A DNA stretch of 64,000 bases from JANNGC01 sp043757045 (GTDB lineage: Bacteria; Verrucomicrobiota; Verrucomicrobiia; Limisphaerales; SIBH01). Location of the stretch: contig JAYVQC010000097.1 in assembly GCA_043757045.1 (NCBI GenBank), positions 8,042 to 72,041 of the forward strand, written 5' to 3'. Of the stretch, positions 7,530-16,368 are shown in pieces. A program made the translations under genes and the position numbers. Position 1 is the stretch's first letter; each line of letters opens with the position of its first letter. The notes under the pieces were generated by a model. It searched no databases and was not told the DNA's origin. It saw nothing but the letters and a program-made list of their open reading frames with translations.

Positions 7530-8150
7530 TCATGGCTCTTCACTCCACGCGCCGGAACGCAGATACGGCTTCAACCGCTGCTTCAAAGTTTCCCGCGCGC
7601 GGTGGATCAGCGACTTCGTCGCCGAGAGCGAGCAGTCCACGACCTTCGCGATTTCTTCGTAGGAAAATTCCTCGTGGCGGCACATGAGCAACGCGGTGCG
7701 TTGCTTCTCCGGCAGATCGGCGATGGCTTCCTCAACCTTCTCTTCGAGTTCTCCTTGCAACAAACTTTCCGTCGGGCCAGCCGATTTCGTGTCGGGTGCC
7801 TGCCGCATGGGATGATCGTCATCGTCGGCAAAAGTTTGATCGAGGGAGTCGGCGCGATGACGCGAGCGGCGGCGGATTTCGTTGAGCGAAAGATTGCGCG
7901 CGATGGTGAACAGCCAGGTGGAAAATCTCGCCGTGACCTCATAGCGATGCGCCGATTTGAAAACCTGCACGAAGACGTGTTGTGCGATGTCCTCGGCCTC
8001 GGTCGGATCGCCGAGGGTGCGGGCGACGATGTTGATGACGGGCTGCTGGTATCTCTCGACCAAGGACTCGAAGGCCGCGCGATCGCCCTCACGCACCCGC
8101 AGCATGAGGGCGGCATCGGGATCCAGACCGGTGTCGGACATGACGCGCAA
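7530..8150 (-). CDS. ECF-type RNA polymerase sigma factor
   Basis: 206 residues. Region 2 is at about residues 25-95 (FESLVERYQQPV, then EAEDIAQHVFVQVFKS and FSTWLFTIARN), region 4 at about 140-195 (LPEKQRTALLMCRHEEFSYEEIAKVV, then ATKSLIHRARETLKQRL). The conserved D-(A/I)-x-(D/Q) core-binding motif and the helix-turn-helix are both visible. The second methionine (MSDTG, 8141) is an equally good start. It heads an operon with an anti-sigma-like protein and a DUF3106 protein; a 206-bp gap holding a palindromic element separates it from the anti-sigma gene. Confidence 0.93.
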   Translation of the reverse strand: MRVMSDTGLDPDAALMLRVREGDRAAFESLVERYQQPVINIVARTLGDPTEAEDIAQHVFVQVFKSAHRYEVTARFSTWLFTIARNLSLNEIRRRSRHRADSLDQTFADDDDHPMRQAPDTKSAGPTESLLQGELEEKVEEAIADLPEKQRTALLMCRHEEFSYEEIAKVVDCSLSATKSLIHRARETLKQRLKPYLRSGAWSEEP

Positions 8151-8288
8151 CAGAGTAGGGAAAACCGGTGAGGCGACAAGGTTGCGGGAAAATCATCGGC
8201 GCGCGGACTTTCCTGCCACTTCGACCTTCGCCTGAAGTCTGTTTGAGAGCTTACCCGTTGTCCCGGCCGTGCCGATAAACCGGGGACA

Positions 8289-9881
8289 ATGGCTGACTTT
8301 TTCAAACAACCCGCACGTCCGCCGGTTTCTCGCCGGCGACGCCTGGCACAACTTGTCTGCGTCCTTTTGCTCCTGACGTTGGCGACCTTGTTCATCGAGC
8401 ATTGGCGGGGTGAACGGGCTTTGCGGGCGTGGAGAATCGCGATGACAGCCCGGGGAGAAATCTTCGATCCGAACCAGCTCTGGCCAGCAACGGTTTCTTC
8501 CAGTCGCGAATTCTCTGAGCAACTGGCCTTGGCGGTGGAACGGCTGCCCCGGAGCCTGGACAAATTCTCCGGCATCTTGGATGGCTTGAGTCACGATGAG
8601 TTGGGTCGTCCCAGCCGTGGGAGCAAGCAAGGCCGGCCGCCCGGCTCGTTTGAGCAAAACAACGTCAGCACCTGGCAGGAGTTGGAAAGCGCGAGCCAAG
8701 CGGCACGTCCGGCCTTGAAAATCCTCCGTAAGCTGATGCAAGACCCGCCGGCCACCATCGGTGGGGAGATTGCGAAACGGCTGGACCATGATGTCATTCC
8801 CAACTTCATCCCCATCCGTCGCGCCAGCCAGGCCTTGCACGCGGCCACCATCAACGATCTGCACCGGGGAGACCTCGAGGCGGCGCTGGAAAATCTTGAG
8901 GCCATGCAGGGCGGTGTCCGCCTCTACGCCGATGAACCGACGCTCGTGAACTACATGATCCGGGTCGCGCTCCTCGGTCTGAGCAGCGACGCCTGTTGGG
9001 ATGCCCTGCAAGAGAACGGCTGGACCGAGCCGCAACTGGTCCGGCTCCAGAAGGCCTGTCAGTCCAACGTGCTCTTCTCACAGTTGCCCAACATCATGGC
9101 TGGAGAACGAGCGGGCCGACTTCATGCCCTGAACTGGTTTGCCTCGCACCGCTACCAGGCTTGGATTGATCGTTACGCAGACATTCACAAATCATTCGGA
9201 TCCAAGCCGGCGGAACTGGACACCGCGAACTGGAAGGGCCGTTGGCGGAAGTGGATTTTTCACCCCACTTGGAGCTACGCGTGGCGGGCGCAGGAGGAAC
9301 TGGATCACCTCAAGTATTCACAACAGGACTTGAACAATCTGCGCGAAGCCGTCCAGCGAGGATCATGGGTTTACCTCCAGGAGAGGGACGCCAAGTTGCG
9401 TGCCAACTATCGGCGTCCGCCTGCGGCGTGGCGGTTCTACGGTTCTCTGCCCTTGCACGACAGCTTGAGTGAACTCATCCGCCCTCCGCGCGCGGAACAG
9501 CCCGAGTCTCCTTACCCGAATTTCTCCAAGGCGGGGTTCGTGACGGCCAAGAATCTGACCCGGCACGAGATGGTGAAGACGGTGATTGCGCTCAAGCGCC
9601 ACCAACTGCGCGAAGGCCAGCTCCCGCGTGACCTCGCGGCTTTGGTTCCCGCTTGTTTGGACGCCGTGCCGCGTGACTTGGTGGACGGGCAGCCTTTGCG
9701 CTACCGGTTGAACCCGGACGGTTCGTTCGTGCTGTATTCCATCGGCGAGAACGCCCGAGACGAGGGTGGTAATTCGCACCCCTCAGAGTCGGGTGAGACT
9801 CAGCGAAGACCTGATGCATGGTCCGGTCGCGATTGGGTGTGGCCCCAAACTTTTGCCTCCGTAAAAAAGCCGGGAACATAA
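8289..9881 (+). CDS. Hypothetical membrane-anchored protein, 530 aa
   Basis: The basic N-terminus (SRRRRLAQ) is followed by one hydrophobic helix at residues 20-37 (LVCVLLLLTLATLF), then a long predicted periplasmic region. The C-terminal 100 residues resemble a tail common in planctomycete/verrucomicrobial hypothetical proteins: LKRHQLREGQLPRDLAALVP, then YRLNPDGSFVLYSIGENARDEGG and RDWVWPQ. This tail recalls type II secretion pseudopilin C-terminal motifs. No catalytic motif recognised. It is divergent from the sigma gene (138-bp gap) and convergent with nagA. Confidence 0.75.
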   Translation: MADFFKQPARPPVSRRRRLAQLVCVLLLLTLATLFIEHWRGERALRAWRIAMTARGEIFDPNQLWPATVSSSREFSEQLALAVERLPRSLDKFSGILDGLSHDELGRPSRGSKQGRPPGSFEQNNVSTWQELESASQAARPALKILRKLMQDPPATIGGEIAKRLDHDVIPNFIPIRRASQALHAATINDLHRGDLEAALENLEAMQGGVRLYADEPTLVNYMIRVALLGLSSDACWDALQENGWTEPQLVRLQKACQSNVLFSQLPNIMAGERAGRLHALNWFASHRYQAWIDRYADIHKSFGSKPAELDTANWKGRWRKWIFHPTWSYAWRAQEELDHLKYSQQDLNNLREAVQRGSWVYLQERDAKLRANYRRPPAAWRFYGSLPLHDSLSELIRPPRAEQPESPYPNFSKAGFVTAKNLTRHEMVKTVIALKRHQLREGQLPRDLAALVPACLDAVPRDLVDGQPLRYRLNPDGSFVLYSIGENARDEGGNSHPSESGETQRRPDAWSGRDWVWPQTFASVKKPGT

Positions 9882-9946
9882 CGCTGGCCAGCGAGCGAAC
9901 GTGGCTTTCCGCAGTCAATTTTTGCGAAGCAGAATAGCCCGCGCGG

Positions 9947-11104
9947 TTACGAGAGGTAACGCATGTCCCCGTCCAGCCACACGCCGCGCACGCGGAACTG
10001 CGAATCAAACCACACGAGGTCGGCGCGCTTTCCTTTTTCGAGCGAGCCGAATTCTTTCTCACGGCCTAGTTGCCGCGCGGGATTCAACGAAGCCATCCGC
10101 ACCGCATCCACGAGCGAGGCACCGCCGAGTTGCACGGCGCGGCGCACGGCTTCGATCATCGTGAGCGTGCTGCCGGCGAGCGCGGAGCCGTCGGTGAGCA
10201 GGGCGGCGTCCTGCGTGACGCGCGCGGCCACGCCGCCGACTTGGAATGTTGTGCCCGGCTTCAGGCCCGCGCCGCCCGTGGCGTCCGTGATCAGACACAC
10301 GCCGTCGCGGCCCTTGGCGTTGAACAGCATCTTCATCAGCGTGGGCGCGACGTGGACGCCGTCGGCGATCAGCTCGCAGCAAATCTCCCGGTGCGCGAGC
10401 GCGAACTCCACCATGCCCGCGATGCGATACGGCCCGCGCCGTATAGCCGTGCTCATCGCGTTGAAGGTGTGGGTGGAATGGTTCAGTCCCGCCGCGAGCG
10501 CGCGGCGCAGGTGCTCCTCCGTGGCGTTCGTGTGACCGCCGCTGGCGAGGGAGCCGTTCGCACGCAGCGCCCGGATGAGCGGCAGTGCGCCTTTTTCCTC
10601 CGGAGCCAGCGTCATCTCGGTGACGAGCGGGCCGTAGCGTAGAAACTTTTTCCACTCCGCGGGGTGCGCCTGGCGGATTTGATTTGGATTTTGCGCGCCC
10701 GGTTTTTCCTTCGAGATGAACGGGCCTTCGATGTGGACACCCGCGAGGCGTGCGCCGCCGAGCGACCGGTTGTGAAATGGTTTCGCTGCTTCGAGCACGC
10801 GCAGGATTTCCTTCTCCGTCGCAGTCACGGTGGTGAGCGCGAGCGAAGTGGTGCCGCCGCGCAGATGAAATTCCGTGATGGCGCGAAAGGCGTCTGCGCT
10901 CGCCTCCATCGTGTCACGTCCGACCGCGCCGTGGATGTGCAAATCAATGAAGCCGGGCGCGAGGTAGCCGCCGCGCAGGTCAAGCGAGCCGGGTCGGAGA
11001 CCGGCGCTCCGCGAGACGCTGGCGATGTGGCCGGCGCGCACGGTGAGCGTGCCGCGCTGAATGGCCTCGGGGAGGATGAGTTGGGCGTTGGTGAATGTGG
11101 TCAC
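9947..11104 (-). CDS. nagA: N-acetylglucosamine-6-phosphate deacetylase
   Basis: About 385 residues of an amidohydrolase-fold enzyme that removes acetate from GlcNAc-6-phosphate in cell-wall or chitin sugar recycling. Metal-binding and catalytic motifs are visible: FIDLHIHG, GVHIEGPF, SGGHT, HTFNAM, ADGVH and LITDATGGAG with the catalytic aspartate. The C-terminus holds the usual NPARQLG / G-x-LEKGKRADLVWFD segment. Start is uncertain: GTG at 11104 is used here; a TTG at 11113 lies three codons upstream and would overlap the adjoining repeat. No nagB or transporter is adjacent. Confidence 0.93.
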   Translation of the reverse strand: MTTFTNAQLILPEAIQRGTLTVRAGHIASVSRSAGLRPGSLDLRGGYLAPGFIDLHIHGAVGRDTMEASADAFRAITEFHLRGGTTSLALTTVTATEKEILRVLEAAKPFHNRSLGGARLAGVHIEGPFISKEKPGAQNPNQIRQAHPAEWKKFLRYGPLVTEMTLAPEEKGALPLIRALRANGSLASGGHTNATEEHLRRALAAGLNHSTHTFNAMSTAIRRGPYRIAGMVEFALAHREICCELIADGVHVAPTLMKMLFNAKGRDGVCLITDATGGAGLKPGTTFQVGGVAARVTQDAALLTDGSALAGSTLTMIEAVRRAVQLGGASLVDAVRMASLNPARQLGREKEFGSLEKGKRADLVWFDSQFRVRGVWLDGDMRYLS

Positions 11105-11111
11105 GCGGATC

Positions 11112-11213
11112 AAGTAATCAGTAAGTCAGTTATCAGTGAATCAGTATTTGCACTTCGACGCTGAATCGCCCGCACCGCGTCACTGATAACTGATAACTGA
11201 TTACTGACCTACT
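11112..11213. repeat. Inverted-repeat element of ATCAGTAATCAGT type, intergenic copy
   Basis: Left arm 11112-11139 (AAGTAATCAGTAAGTCAGTT...) and right arm 11181-11213 (...ACTGATTACTGACC...) are reverse complements built of the 7-10 bp unit TAATCAG/TTATCAG. It fills the gap between nagA and the cytochrome gene. A second copy is in frame in the cysJ-like gene at 48440-48521. Confidence 0.8.
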
Positions 11214-11215
11214 GG

Positions 11216-12325
11216 TCACTGCTTCTTCAACGACGCGAGGTATTCCACCAAGTCCACCAGTTCCTGCTGCGTCATCGTCATCTGCAAACCCGCTGGCATC
11301 ATCGAGGATTTCATCTGCCGCAGCGCGGCGATGGCGCTGCGCTGGTGGCGCGTGATGATGCCATTGGCGTCCTTGATCGCGACTTCGTCCGCCGTCTCGC
11401 TGGCCTTGATGCCGAAGGCTTCGTCACCGGACTTGAGTTCCACCTGCCACGCCTCGAAGCCAAACGAGATGCCCGCGCTCGGATCGAGGATGGCTTCGTA
11501 GAGCGCCTCCTTCGGCAGTTTCGTGCCGATCTCGGAGAGCGCGGGGCCGAGGTCGCGACCTTCGCCACGCACCTGATGGCATTTGGCGCAGCCCGTGGTG
11601 TCGCGCCGGAAAACTTCCGCGCCCTTGGCGATGTCGCCTGGGAGTTTGATCAAATCGGAGACGGGCGGAAGCGGCTGGGAATTTTGTCCGGCGGGCAGCG
11701 GAAGAATTTTCGCGGCTTCCGATTGAACGGCCGGCCAGCGCGCCGCGTTGAGTTCTGATGCCGCGATGAATTTCAAATTCTCCGGCAGTTTCTCCTCGCG
11801 GGCCAGGGCGAGCAGGGACTTCGCGCCGTCCTGCGTTTGCGCGAGCGCACGCGTGGCGGCGCGGCGCGTGGCGGTGTCCCGCGTGTCGTCGGTGACGAGC
11901 GGGACGAGCCACGGCACGGCCTGTTTTTCCTGCGCGTGGCCGAGGGCTTCGGCGAGGCGGGCGGCGTTGGTGGATTGCAGCGCGCTCTGCACGGAGGCGG
12001 CATCGCCGCTCGCGAGCACGAGGCGGATGGCCTCCACGCCGCTTTCATCCGCAGGCTGGCGCGCGGCGAAGTCGAGTAGGCCGGCGTTCTGGTTGGTGAG
12101 CGCGAAGTGGCGGACCAGCTTGACGAAGTTCGGCGTGCCGCGCGTTTTCTCCAGCACGCGCTGGATGGCGGCCTGCACAGCGGGCTTTTCCGCGACGGCA
12201 GCTTTGTCCAACCGCGTGAGCGCCTCGATGGCGGTGTTGATCTTCTGCTGTTCCTCGGTGTCGGCAGCCGGGGCGGGGCCACAGAGCAACGCCGCGCCGG
12301 CCAGGAAAAGAATGTGAAAGTTCAC
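11216..12325 (-). CDS. c-type cytochrome with planctomycete/verrucomicrobial haem-binding domain
   Basis: About 369 residues from a GTG at 12325, which places a signal peptide at the N-terminus (FHILFLAGAALLCGPAPAA); the frame is open further upstream without homology. Residues 25-230 look like alpha-helical HEAT-type repeats. One haem site, CAKCH, is followed by GEGRDLGPALSEIG, ILDPSAGISFGFE and SSMMPAGL, the arrangement of the putative haem-binding domain common in Planctomycetes and Verrucomicrobia. Role: periplasmic electron carrier, perhaps coupled to a sugar dehydrogenase not present here. Divergent from the histidine kinase; the 125-bp gap must hold both promoters. Confidence 0.85.
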   Translation of the reverse strand: MNFHILFLAGAALLCGPAPAADTEEQQKINTAIEALTRLDKAAVAEKPAVQAAIQRVLEKTRGTPNFVKLVRHFALTNQNAGLLDFAARQPADESGVEAIRLVLASGDAASVQSALQSTNAARLAEALGHAQEKQAVPWLVPLVTDDTRDTATRRAATRALAQTQDGAKSLLALAREEKLPENLKFIAASELNAARWPAVQSEAAKILPLPAGQNSQPLPPVSDLIKLPGDIAKGAEVFRRDTTGCAKCHQVRGEGRDLGPALSEIGTKLPKEALYEAILDPSAGISFGFEAWQVELKSGDEAFGIKASETADEVAIKDANGIITRHQRSAIAALRQMKSSMMPAGLQMTMTQQELVDLVEYLASLKKQ

Positions 12326-12450
12326 GGCGCACTTTTTCCAATGCGCGCCCGCAAGACAAGGCGGGAGAACAAGGGGCGGTGGCCCGCCTCTTGGCAACTT
12401 GGCATCTCCGCGCTTTACCGAAAGCGAGCTTCCCTTGCACACTCGCTCCA

Positions 12451-13551
12451 ATGCTCCCGCTGGAGTCGTGCAAACTGTTCAGTGCGCTCGCGCCCGATGA
12501 CCTCGCGGCGCTGCTGCGCGTCACGCGCGAGCAGACCTTCGCGGGCGGCACGGAAATTTTCAAAGAAGGCGACGCGGGCGACGCGCTCTACGCGGTGAAG
12601 AACGGCAGCGTGCTCATCACCGCCGTGATGGGCAATGGCGAGCGCCAGACGCTCTCACGCGTGCCGCCCGGCGAAGTGTTCGGCGAACTCGCCATCATTG
12701 ATAATCAACCGCGCTCCGCCACGGCACTGGCTGAAATCGAGACGACGCTGTACGTCGTGCCGCGCGACGCGATGATCCAGTTGCTCACCAATTCGCCGCA
12801 ATTTTCCTTCAGCATGATGCGCGAGATCACGAACCGCCTGCGCGAGTTCAACCGGCAATACATCCGCCAGGTCTTGCAGGCGGAGCGCATGGCGCTCGTG
12901 GGCCGCTTCGCCAGCTCCATCGTCCACGATTTGAAGAATCCGCTGACCATCATCGGCATCGCGGCCGACATGGCGTGCGGACCGGAGGTGCCGTTGAGCG
13001 CGCGGCAGATCGCCCAGAAGCGCATCCAGAAACAGGTCGAGCGCATCAGCAACATGGTGTCGGACATTCTGGAATTCACGCGCGGCGGCGGCGCGGTCGC
13101 GCCCACGACCACGGTGCTCGAGTACGCGGAATTCGCCCGGCCCATCATCGAGGAAATCAGCCGTGAGATCTTGCCGAAGGGCGTGGCCGTGGAGCTGATG
13201 ACCTCCGTGCCGCTGGCGAAGGTGCCGGTCAATCCGCGCCGCCTGAGCCGCGTCTTCTACAATCTGATGTTCAACGCGGTGGATGAAATGCCCGAGGGCG
13301 GCAAAATCAAAATGCACTTCCGCGTCGAGGGCGCGGAACTCATCACCGAGATCGAGGACACGGGCGGCGGCATCGCGCCGGAGATGTTGAACAAATTGTT
13401 CGAGGCGTTCGAGACCTTCGGCAAGGCGCGCGGCACGGGTCTTGGATTGAGCATCGCGAAGCGCATCGTCGAGGAGCATCGCGGTCGCATCTACGCGCGC
13501 AACGTGCCGGGCGGCGGGGCGCTGTTTGGTTTCACGTTGCCGCTGGCGTGA
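12451..13551 (+). CDS. Cyclic-nucleotide-binding-domain sensor histidine kinase
   Basis: 366 residues from the ATG at 12451 (MLPLESCKLF); the earlier frame overlaps the divergent promoter region. Residues 5-130 form a CRP/cNMP-type domain (FKEGDAGDALYAVKNGSV, PPGEVFGELAIIDNQPRSAT). Then come the phosphoacceptor box SSIVHDLKNPL, the N box FYNLMFNAVDEM, G1 EDTGGGI and G2 GTGLGLSIAKRIVEEH. No membrane segment, so it is a cytoplasmic kinase. The R-S-A-T of the phosphate-binding cassette resembles cAMP-binding domains, so a nucleotide ligand is possible. No response regulator is adjacent (orphan kinase). Confidence 0.92.
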   Translation: MLPLESCKLFSALAPDDLAALLRVTREQTFAGGTEIFKEGDAGDALYAVKNGSVLITAVMGNGERQTLSRVPPGEVFGELAIIDNQPRSATALAEIETTLYVVPRDAMIQLLTNSPQFSFSMMREITNRLREFNRQYIRQVLQAERMALVGRFASSIVHDLKNPLTIIGIAADMACGPEVPLSARQIAQKRIQKQVERISNMVSDILEFTRGGGAVAPTTTVLEYAEFARPIIEEISREILPKGVAVELMTSVPLAKVPVNPRRLSRVFYNLMFNAVDEMPEGGKIKMHFRVEGAELITEIEDTGGGIAPEMLNKLFEAFETFGKARGTGLGLSIAKRIVEEHRGRIYARNVPGGGALFGFTLPLA

Positions 13552-13582
13552 GGTGAAGCCGATGCAACCGCAGTCTTTTCTT

Positions 13583-13660
13583 TATTCCCCTGACCACCAT
13601 TCCCCTGACTTGGCGGGGCGGGGAAAAGCGGAAGTCAGGGGAATGTTGGTCAGGGGAATG
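13583..13660. repeat. 78-bp palindromic element (CATTCCCCTGACC type)
   Basis: Left arm 13583-13611 and right arm 13632-13660 are reverse complements with two mismatches; each arm itself carries a tandem ATTCCCCTGAC unit. It lies between the histidine kinase stop and the mutL start. Confidence 0.85.
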
Positions 13661-13749
13661 GGAACTGATGAGGGAGGATTTTCACAAGCCGTGGGCTGCG
13701 CACTCGATCCGGCTTTCTGCTTTCTGCTTTCCGCTTTCCACTTTTCAGC

Positions 13750-15708
13750 ATGAACCGCATCCGCCTGCTCCCCGAACACGTCGCGAACCAGATCGCCGCC
13801 GGCGAAGTCGTCGAGCGTCCGGCCAGCGTCGTGAAGGAACTCGTCGAGAACTCGCTCGACGCCGAGGCCCGCCGGCTCACCGTGGAAATCCAGTCCGGCG
13901 GCCGTTCGCTCATCCGCATCACCGACGACGGCTTCGGCATGAGCCGCGACGACGCATTGCTCTGCCTCGAACGTCACGCCACGAGCAAGATTCAGCGCGC
14001 GGAAGATTTGCACGGCATCAGCACGATGGGTTTTCGCGGCGAGGCGCTGCCGAGCATCGCGAGCGTCAGCCGCTTCAGCCTGACGACGCGCGAGCGCGAG
14101 AGTGATTCACCGGAAGGCACGCAGGTCATCATCAACGGCGGAAAAATCGTGGAGGTGAAAGCCGCGGGTGCGGCCAGCGGCACGAGCATCGAAGTGCGTT
14201 CGCTGTTCTTCAACCTGCCCGCGCGAAGAAAGTTTTTGCGCGCGGAAGAAACCGAGGCCGCGCACATCCAGCACTACCTCACGCTCGCCGCGCTGGCGCA
14301 TCCCGAGGTGGCGTTCACGTTCGTGAAGGACGGGCGCACGCTCTGGCAGTTGTCCGCAATTAAGAATGACGCCGCGCCCATCACTGCGCTGCGCGAACGG
14401 ATGCGGCAGTTGTCCGGCACGTTGCCGCAACTCATCGAGTTGGAATCGAGCGAGAACCTGAACGAGCGCTTCACTGACGACGCGACCAACCAACTCGAAA
14501 CCCAAACCCCGAAACTCTCCGTCCGCGTGTGGGGTTTGATCGGCGCACCCGGTGTGGCGCGCTCGACGCGCGAGGAGCAGCATCTCTTTGTGAACCGCCG
14601 TCCCGTGGAGAATCGCGGGCTGAACCACGCGCTGCTCGAAGGCTATCACACCGCGCTGATGAAAGGCCGCTTCCCCGTCTGCTGCCTGTTCCTGGAAATT
14701 GATCCGGCGGCGGTGGACGTGAACATTCATCCCGCCAAGCGCGAGGTGAAGTTCCGCGACGAGCGCGCCGTGCGCGGCTTCGTCACGCGCGCCATCCGCG
14801 ACGCGCTGCTCGCCTTCCACAGCCCGCAGGCCGAGAGCGCCGTCACGCCCCACGCGCCACGCCCCACGCCGCTGATTGAATGGCTGCCCCCGCGCTCCAT
14901 CGTTCCCGATCCCGCGCGCGAACCGGCGTTGCCCGGCTTTCCTGCGCCCACCACCGAACCAATTAAAACGCAACCCGCGCCGCTGCCGCCCTCCTTTCGC
15001 CGCGACACCGCTGTAGAAACCAGCGCCCTAATCCAGTCGCCCGTTCAACCACCACGCGCCCTGTTCCCCAATCCCCAATCCCCAATCCTCAATCCTCAAT
15101 CCTCAATTTCCCCCACGCCGCTCCTCTCCGTCCCGCTCCGCCTCGTCGGCGTGATTGGCCGGCTCTACGTCGTGCTGGAATCGGATCGCGGTCTCGTGCT
15201 GCTCGACCAGCACGCGGCACACGAACGGATTTTGTTCGAGCAAATGCTCACGCGCTTGGAGCGCAACGAAGTCACCGCGCAACGCTTGCTGTTGCCGGAG
15301 ACCATTGAACTCGCGCCGCGCGACGCCGCCTTCGTGCGCGGCGTGCTGCCGGTGCTGGCGCGCCTCGGCGTGGGCCTGAGCGAATTCGGCGAGCGCACCT
15401 TCCTGCTCGATGCGTTGCCGCCGATGGTTAAGGCGCCCGACGCACGCGGCTTCGTCACCACGCTGATTGATGAATTGAAAGCCGCCGGCGAGGGCGTGAA
15501 CGCGCTGCGCCTCGGCGAAGACGTGATTGCCAAAACCGTCTGCCGCCACGCGGTGAAGGCGAACGATCCGCTGACCGGTCCCGAACTGGAAAACCTTGTG
15601 CGCGACCTGCGCCACTGCGCCATGCCCTACACCTGCCCGCACGGACGCCCCACGCTCATCGAGATGAACTTCCGCGAGCTGGAGAAAAAATTCGGGCGCA
15701 CGCAGTAA
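13750..15708 (+). CDS. mutL: DNA mismatch repair protein MutL
   Basis: 652 residues. The N-terminal GHKL ATPase shows VANQIAAGEVVERPASVVKE, DDGFGM and GFRGEALPSI, then the transducer domain with NRRPVE and VDVNIHPAKREVKF. The C-terminal domain carries the endonuclease motif DQHAAHERILFE (from residue 486) plus CPHGRPT near the end, so this is a nicking-type MutL. The linker (about residues 365-460) holds two low-complexity inserts: a CACGCC/CCACGC run at 14843-14870 and six 7-bp units at 15067-15108. mutS is not in the window. The protein acts with MutS to direct strand removal at mismatches. Confidence 0.97.
   Translation: MNRIRLLPEHVANQIAAGEVVERPASVVKELVENSLDAEARRLTVEIQSGGRSLIRITDDGFGMSRDDALLCLERHATSKIQRAEDLHGISTMGFRGEALPSIASVSRFSLTTRERESDSPEGTQVIINGGKIVEVKAAGAASGTSIEVRSLFFNLPARRKFLRAEETEAAHIQHYLTLAALAHPEVAFTFVKDGRTLWQLSAIKNDAAPITALRERMRQLSGTLPQLIELESSENLNERFTDDATNQLETQTPKLSVRVWGLIGAPGVARSTREEQHLFVNRRPVENRGLNHALLEGYHTALMKGRFPVCCLFLEIDPAAVDVNIHPAKREVKFRDERAVRGFVTRAIRDALLAFHSPQAESAVTPHAPRPTPLIEWLPPRSIVPDPAREPALPGFPAPTTEPIKTQPAPLPPSFRRDTAVETSALIQSPVQPPRALFPNPQSPILNPQSSISPTPLLSVPLRLVGVIGRLYVVLESDRGLVLLDQHAAHERILFEQMLTRLERNEVTAQRLLLPETIELAPRDAAFVRGVLPVLARLGVGLSEFGERTFLLDALPPMVKAPDARGFVTTLIDELKAAGEGVNALRLGEDVIAKTVCRHAVKANDPLTGPELENLVRDLRHCAMPYTCPHGRPTLIEMNFRELEKKFGRTQ
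15067..15108 (+). repeat. Heptanucleotide tandem repeat (6 copies) inside mutL
   Basis: Three CCCAATC units (15067-15087) are followed by CTCAATC twice and CTCAATT once. The total is 42 bp, so the frame is kept, but the unit is 7 bp and loss or gain of one copy would frameshift mutL before its endonuclease domain. It encodes residues about 440-453 in the inter-domain linker. Confidence 0.9.
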
Positions 15709-15726
15709 AACCTGGCGGCGGGTTGG

Positions 15727-16113
15727 TCACACGGGCTTTTTCCAAATCGGGACCACGCGCTTCATTTCGTCAATGAGCCACTGGCACGCTGCGAACGCCT
15801 CGCCGCGATGCGGGGCGATGACTTCCACCCAGAGCGACGGTTCCTTCACCCGCACCACGCCAAGGCGATGCACGAGCCGCACGGACTCGATGGGCCAGCG
15901 TTTTTCCATTTCATCGAAGAGCAGTTGGAACTGCCGCTCGGCCATCGGGACGAAGGCTTCGTAATCAATCGCCGTGATGGCCGCGCCTTCTTCCTGACCG
16001 CGCACGACACCGGAGAAGCTGACGACCGCGCCCATTCCGTGGGACATGACGCGCTGCGCGACGAGCGCGGCCTCGTCAATGGGCGCGGGCGAGATGGTGA
16101 GCGAACGTTTCAT
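15727..16113 (-). CDS. moaE: Molybdopterin synthase catalytic subunit MoaE
   Basis: 128 residues, close to the usual MoaE length. Recognisable segments are AVVSFSGVVRG, DYEAFVPMAERQ, VRLVHRLGVV, VEVIAPHRGEAFAACQW and the C-terminal catalytic lysine region ending PIWKKPV. With MoaD it transfers sulfur to precursor Z to make molybdopterin. Its ATG (16113) directly abuts the moaD stop (16114), so the two are one transcript. Other moa/moe genes are not in this window. Confidence 0.95.
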   Translation of the reverse strand: MKRSLTISPAPIDEAALVAQRVMSHGMGAVVSFSGVVRGQEEGAAITAIDYEAFVPMAERQFQLLFDEMEKRWPIESVRLVHRLGVVRVKEPSLWVEVIAPHRGEAFAACQWLIDEMKRVVPIWKKPV

Positions 16114-16359
16114 TCACCCTCCCTGCACCGGCGGGAACAGCGACACCTCATCGCCCGCCTGCAGCGCGTAAGTCTTCGGCTGGTAATCCACGCCCACGGC
16201 GAGGAGCGTGGAGTTTTGCATGGCGGCCAGCTTCGGGAAGCGCGTGCCGAGTTTCTGCTGCAACTCTTCGATGGTGCCGCCGGGCGCGATCTCTTCCACC
16301 ACCTGCGTGCAGCCGGTGAGTTCCTTGAAGTAGGAGTAGAAGTGAACGGTGACGGTCAT
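16114..16359 (-). CDS. moaD: Molybdopterin synthase sulfur carrier subunit MoaD
   Basis: 81 residues of ubiquitin-like beta-grasp fold ending in the diagnostic Gly-Gly (SLFPPVQGG), whose C-terminus is thiocarboxylated. YSYFKELTG near the start and GDEVSLFPP near the end are typical. Lies directly upstream of moaE on the same strand. Confidence 0.95.
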   Translation of the reverse strand: MTVTVHFYSYFKELTGCTQVVEEIAPGGTIEELQQKLGTRFPKLAAMQNSTLLAVGVDYQPKTYALQAGDEVSLFPPVQGG

Positions 16360-16368
16360 GGCGGGAAA

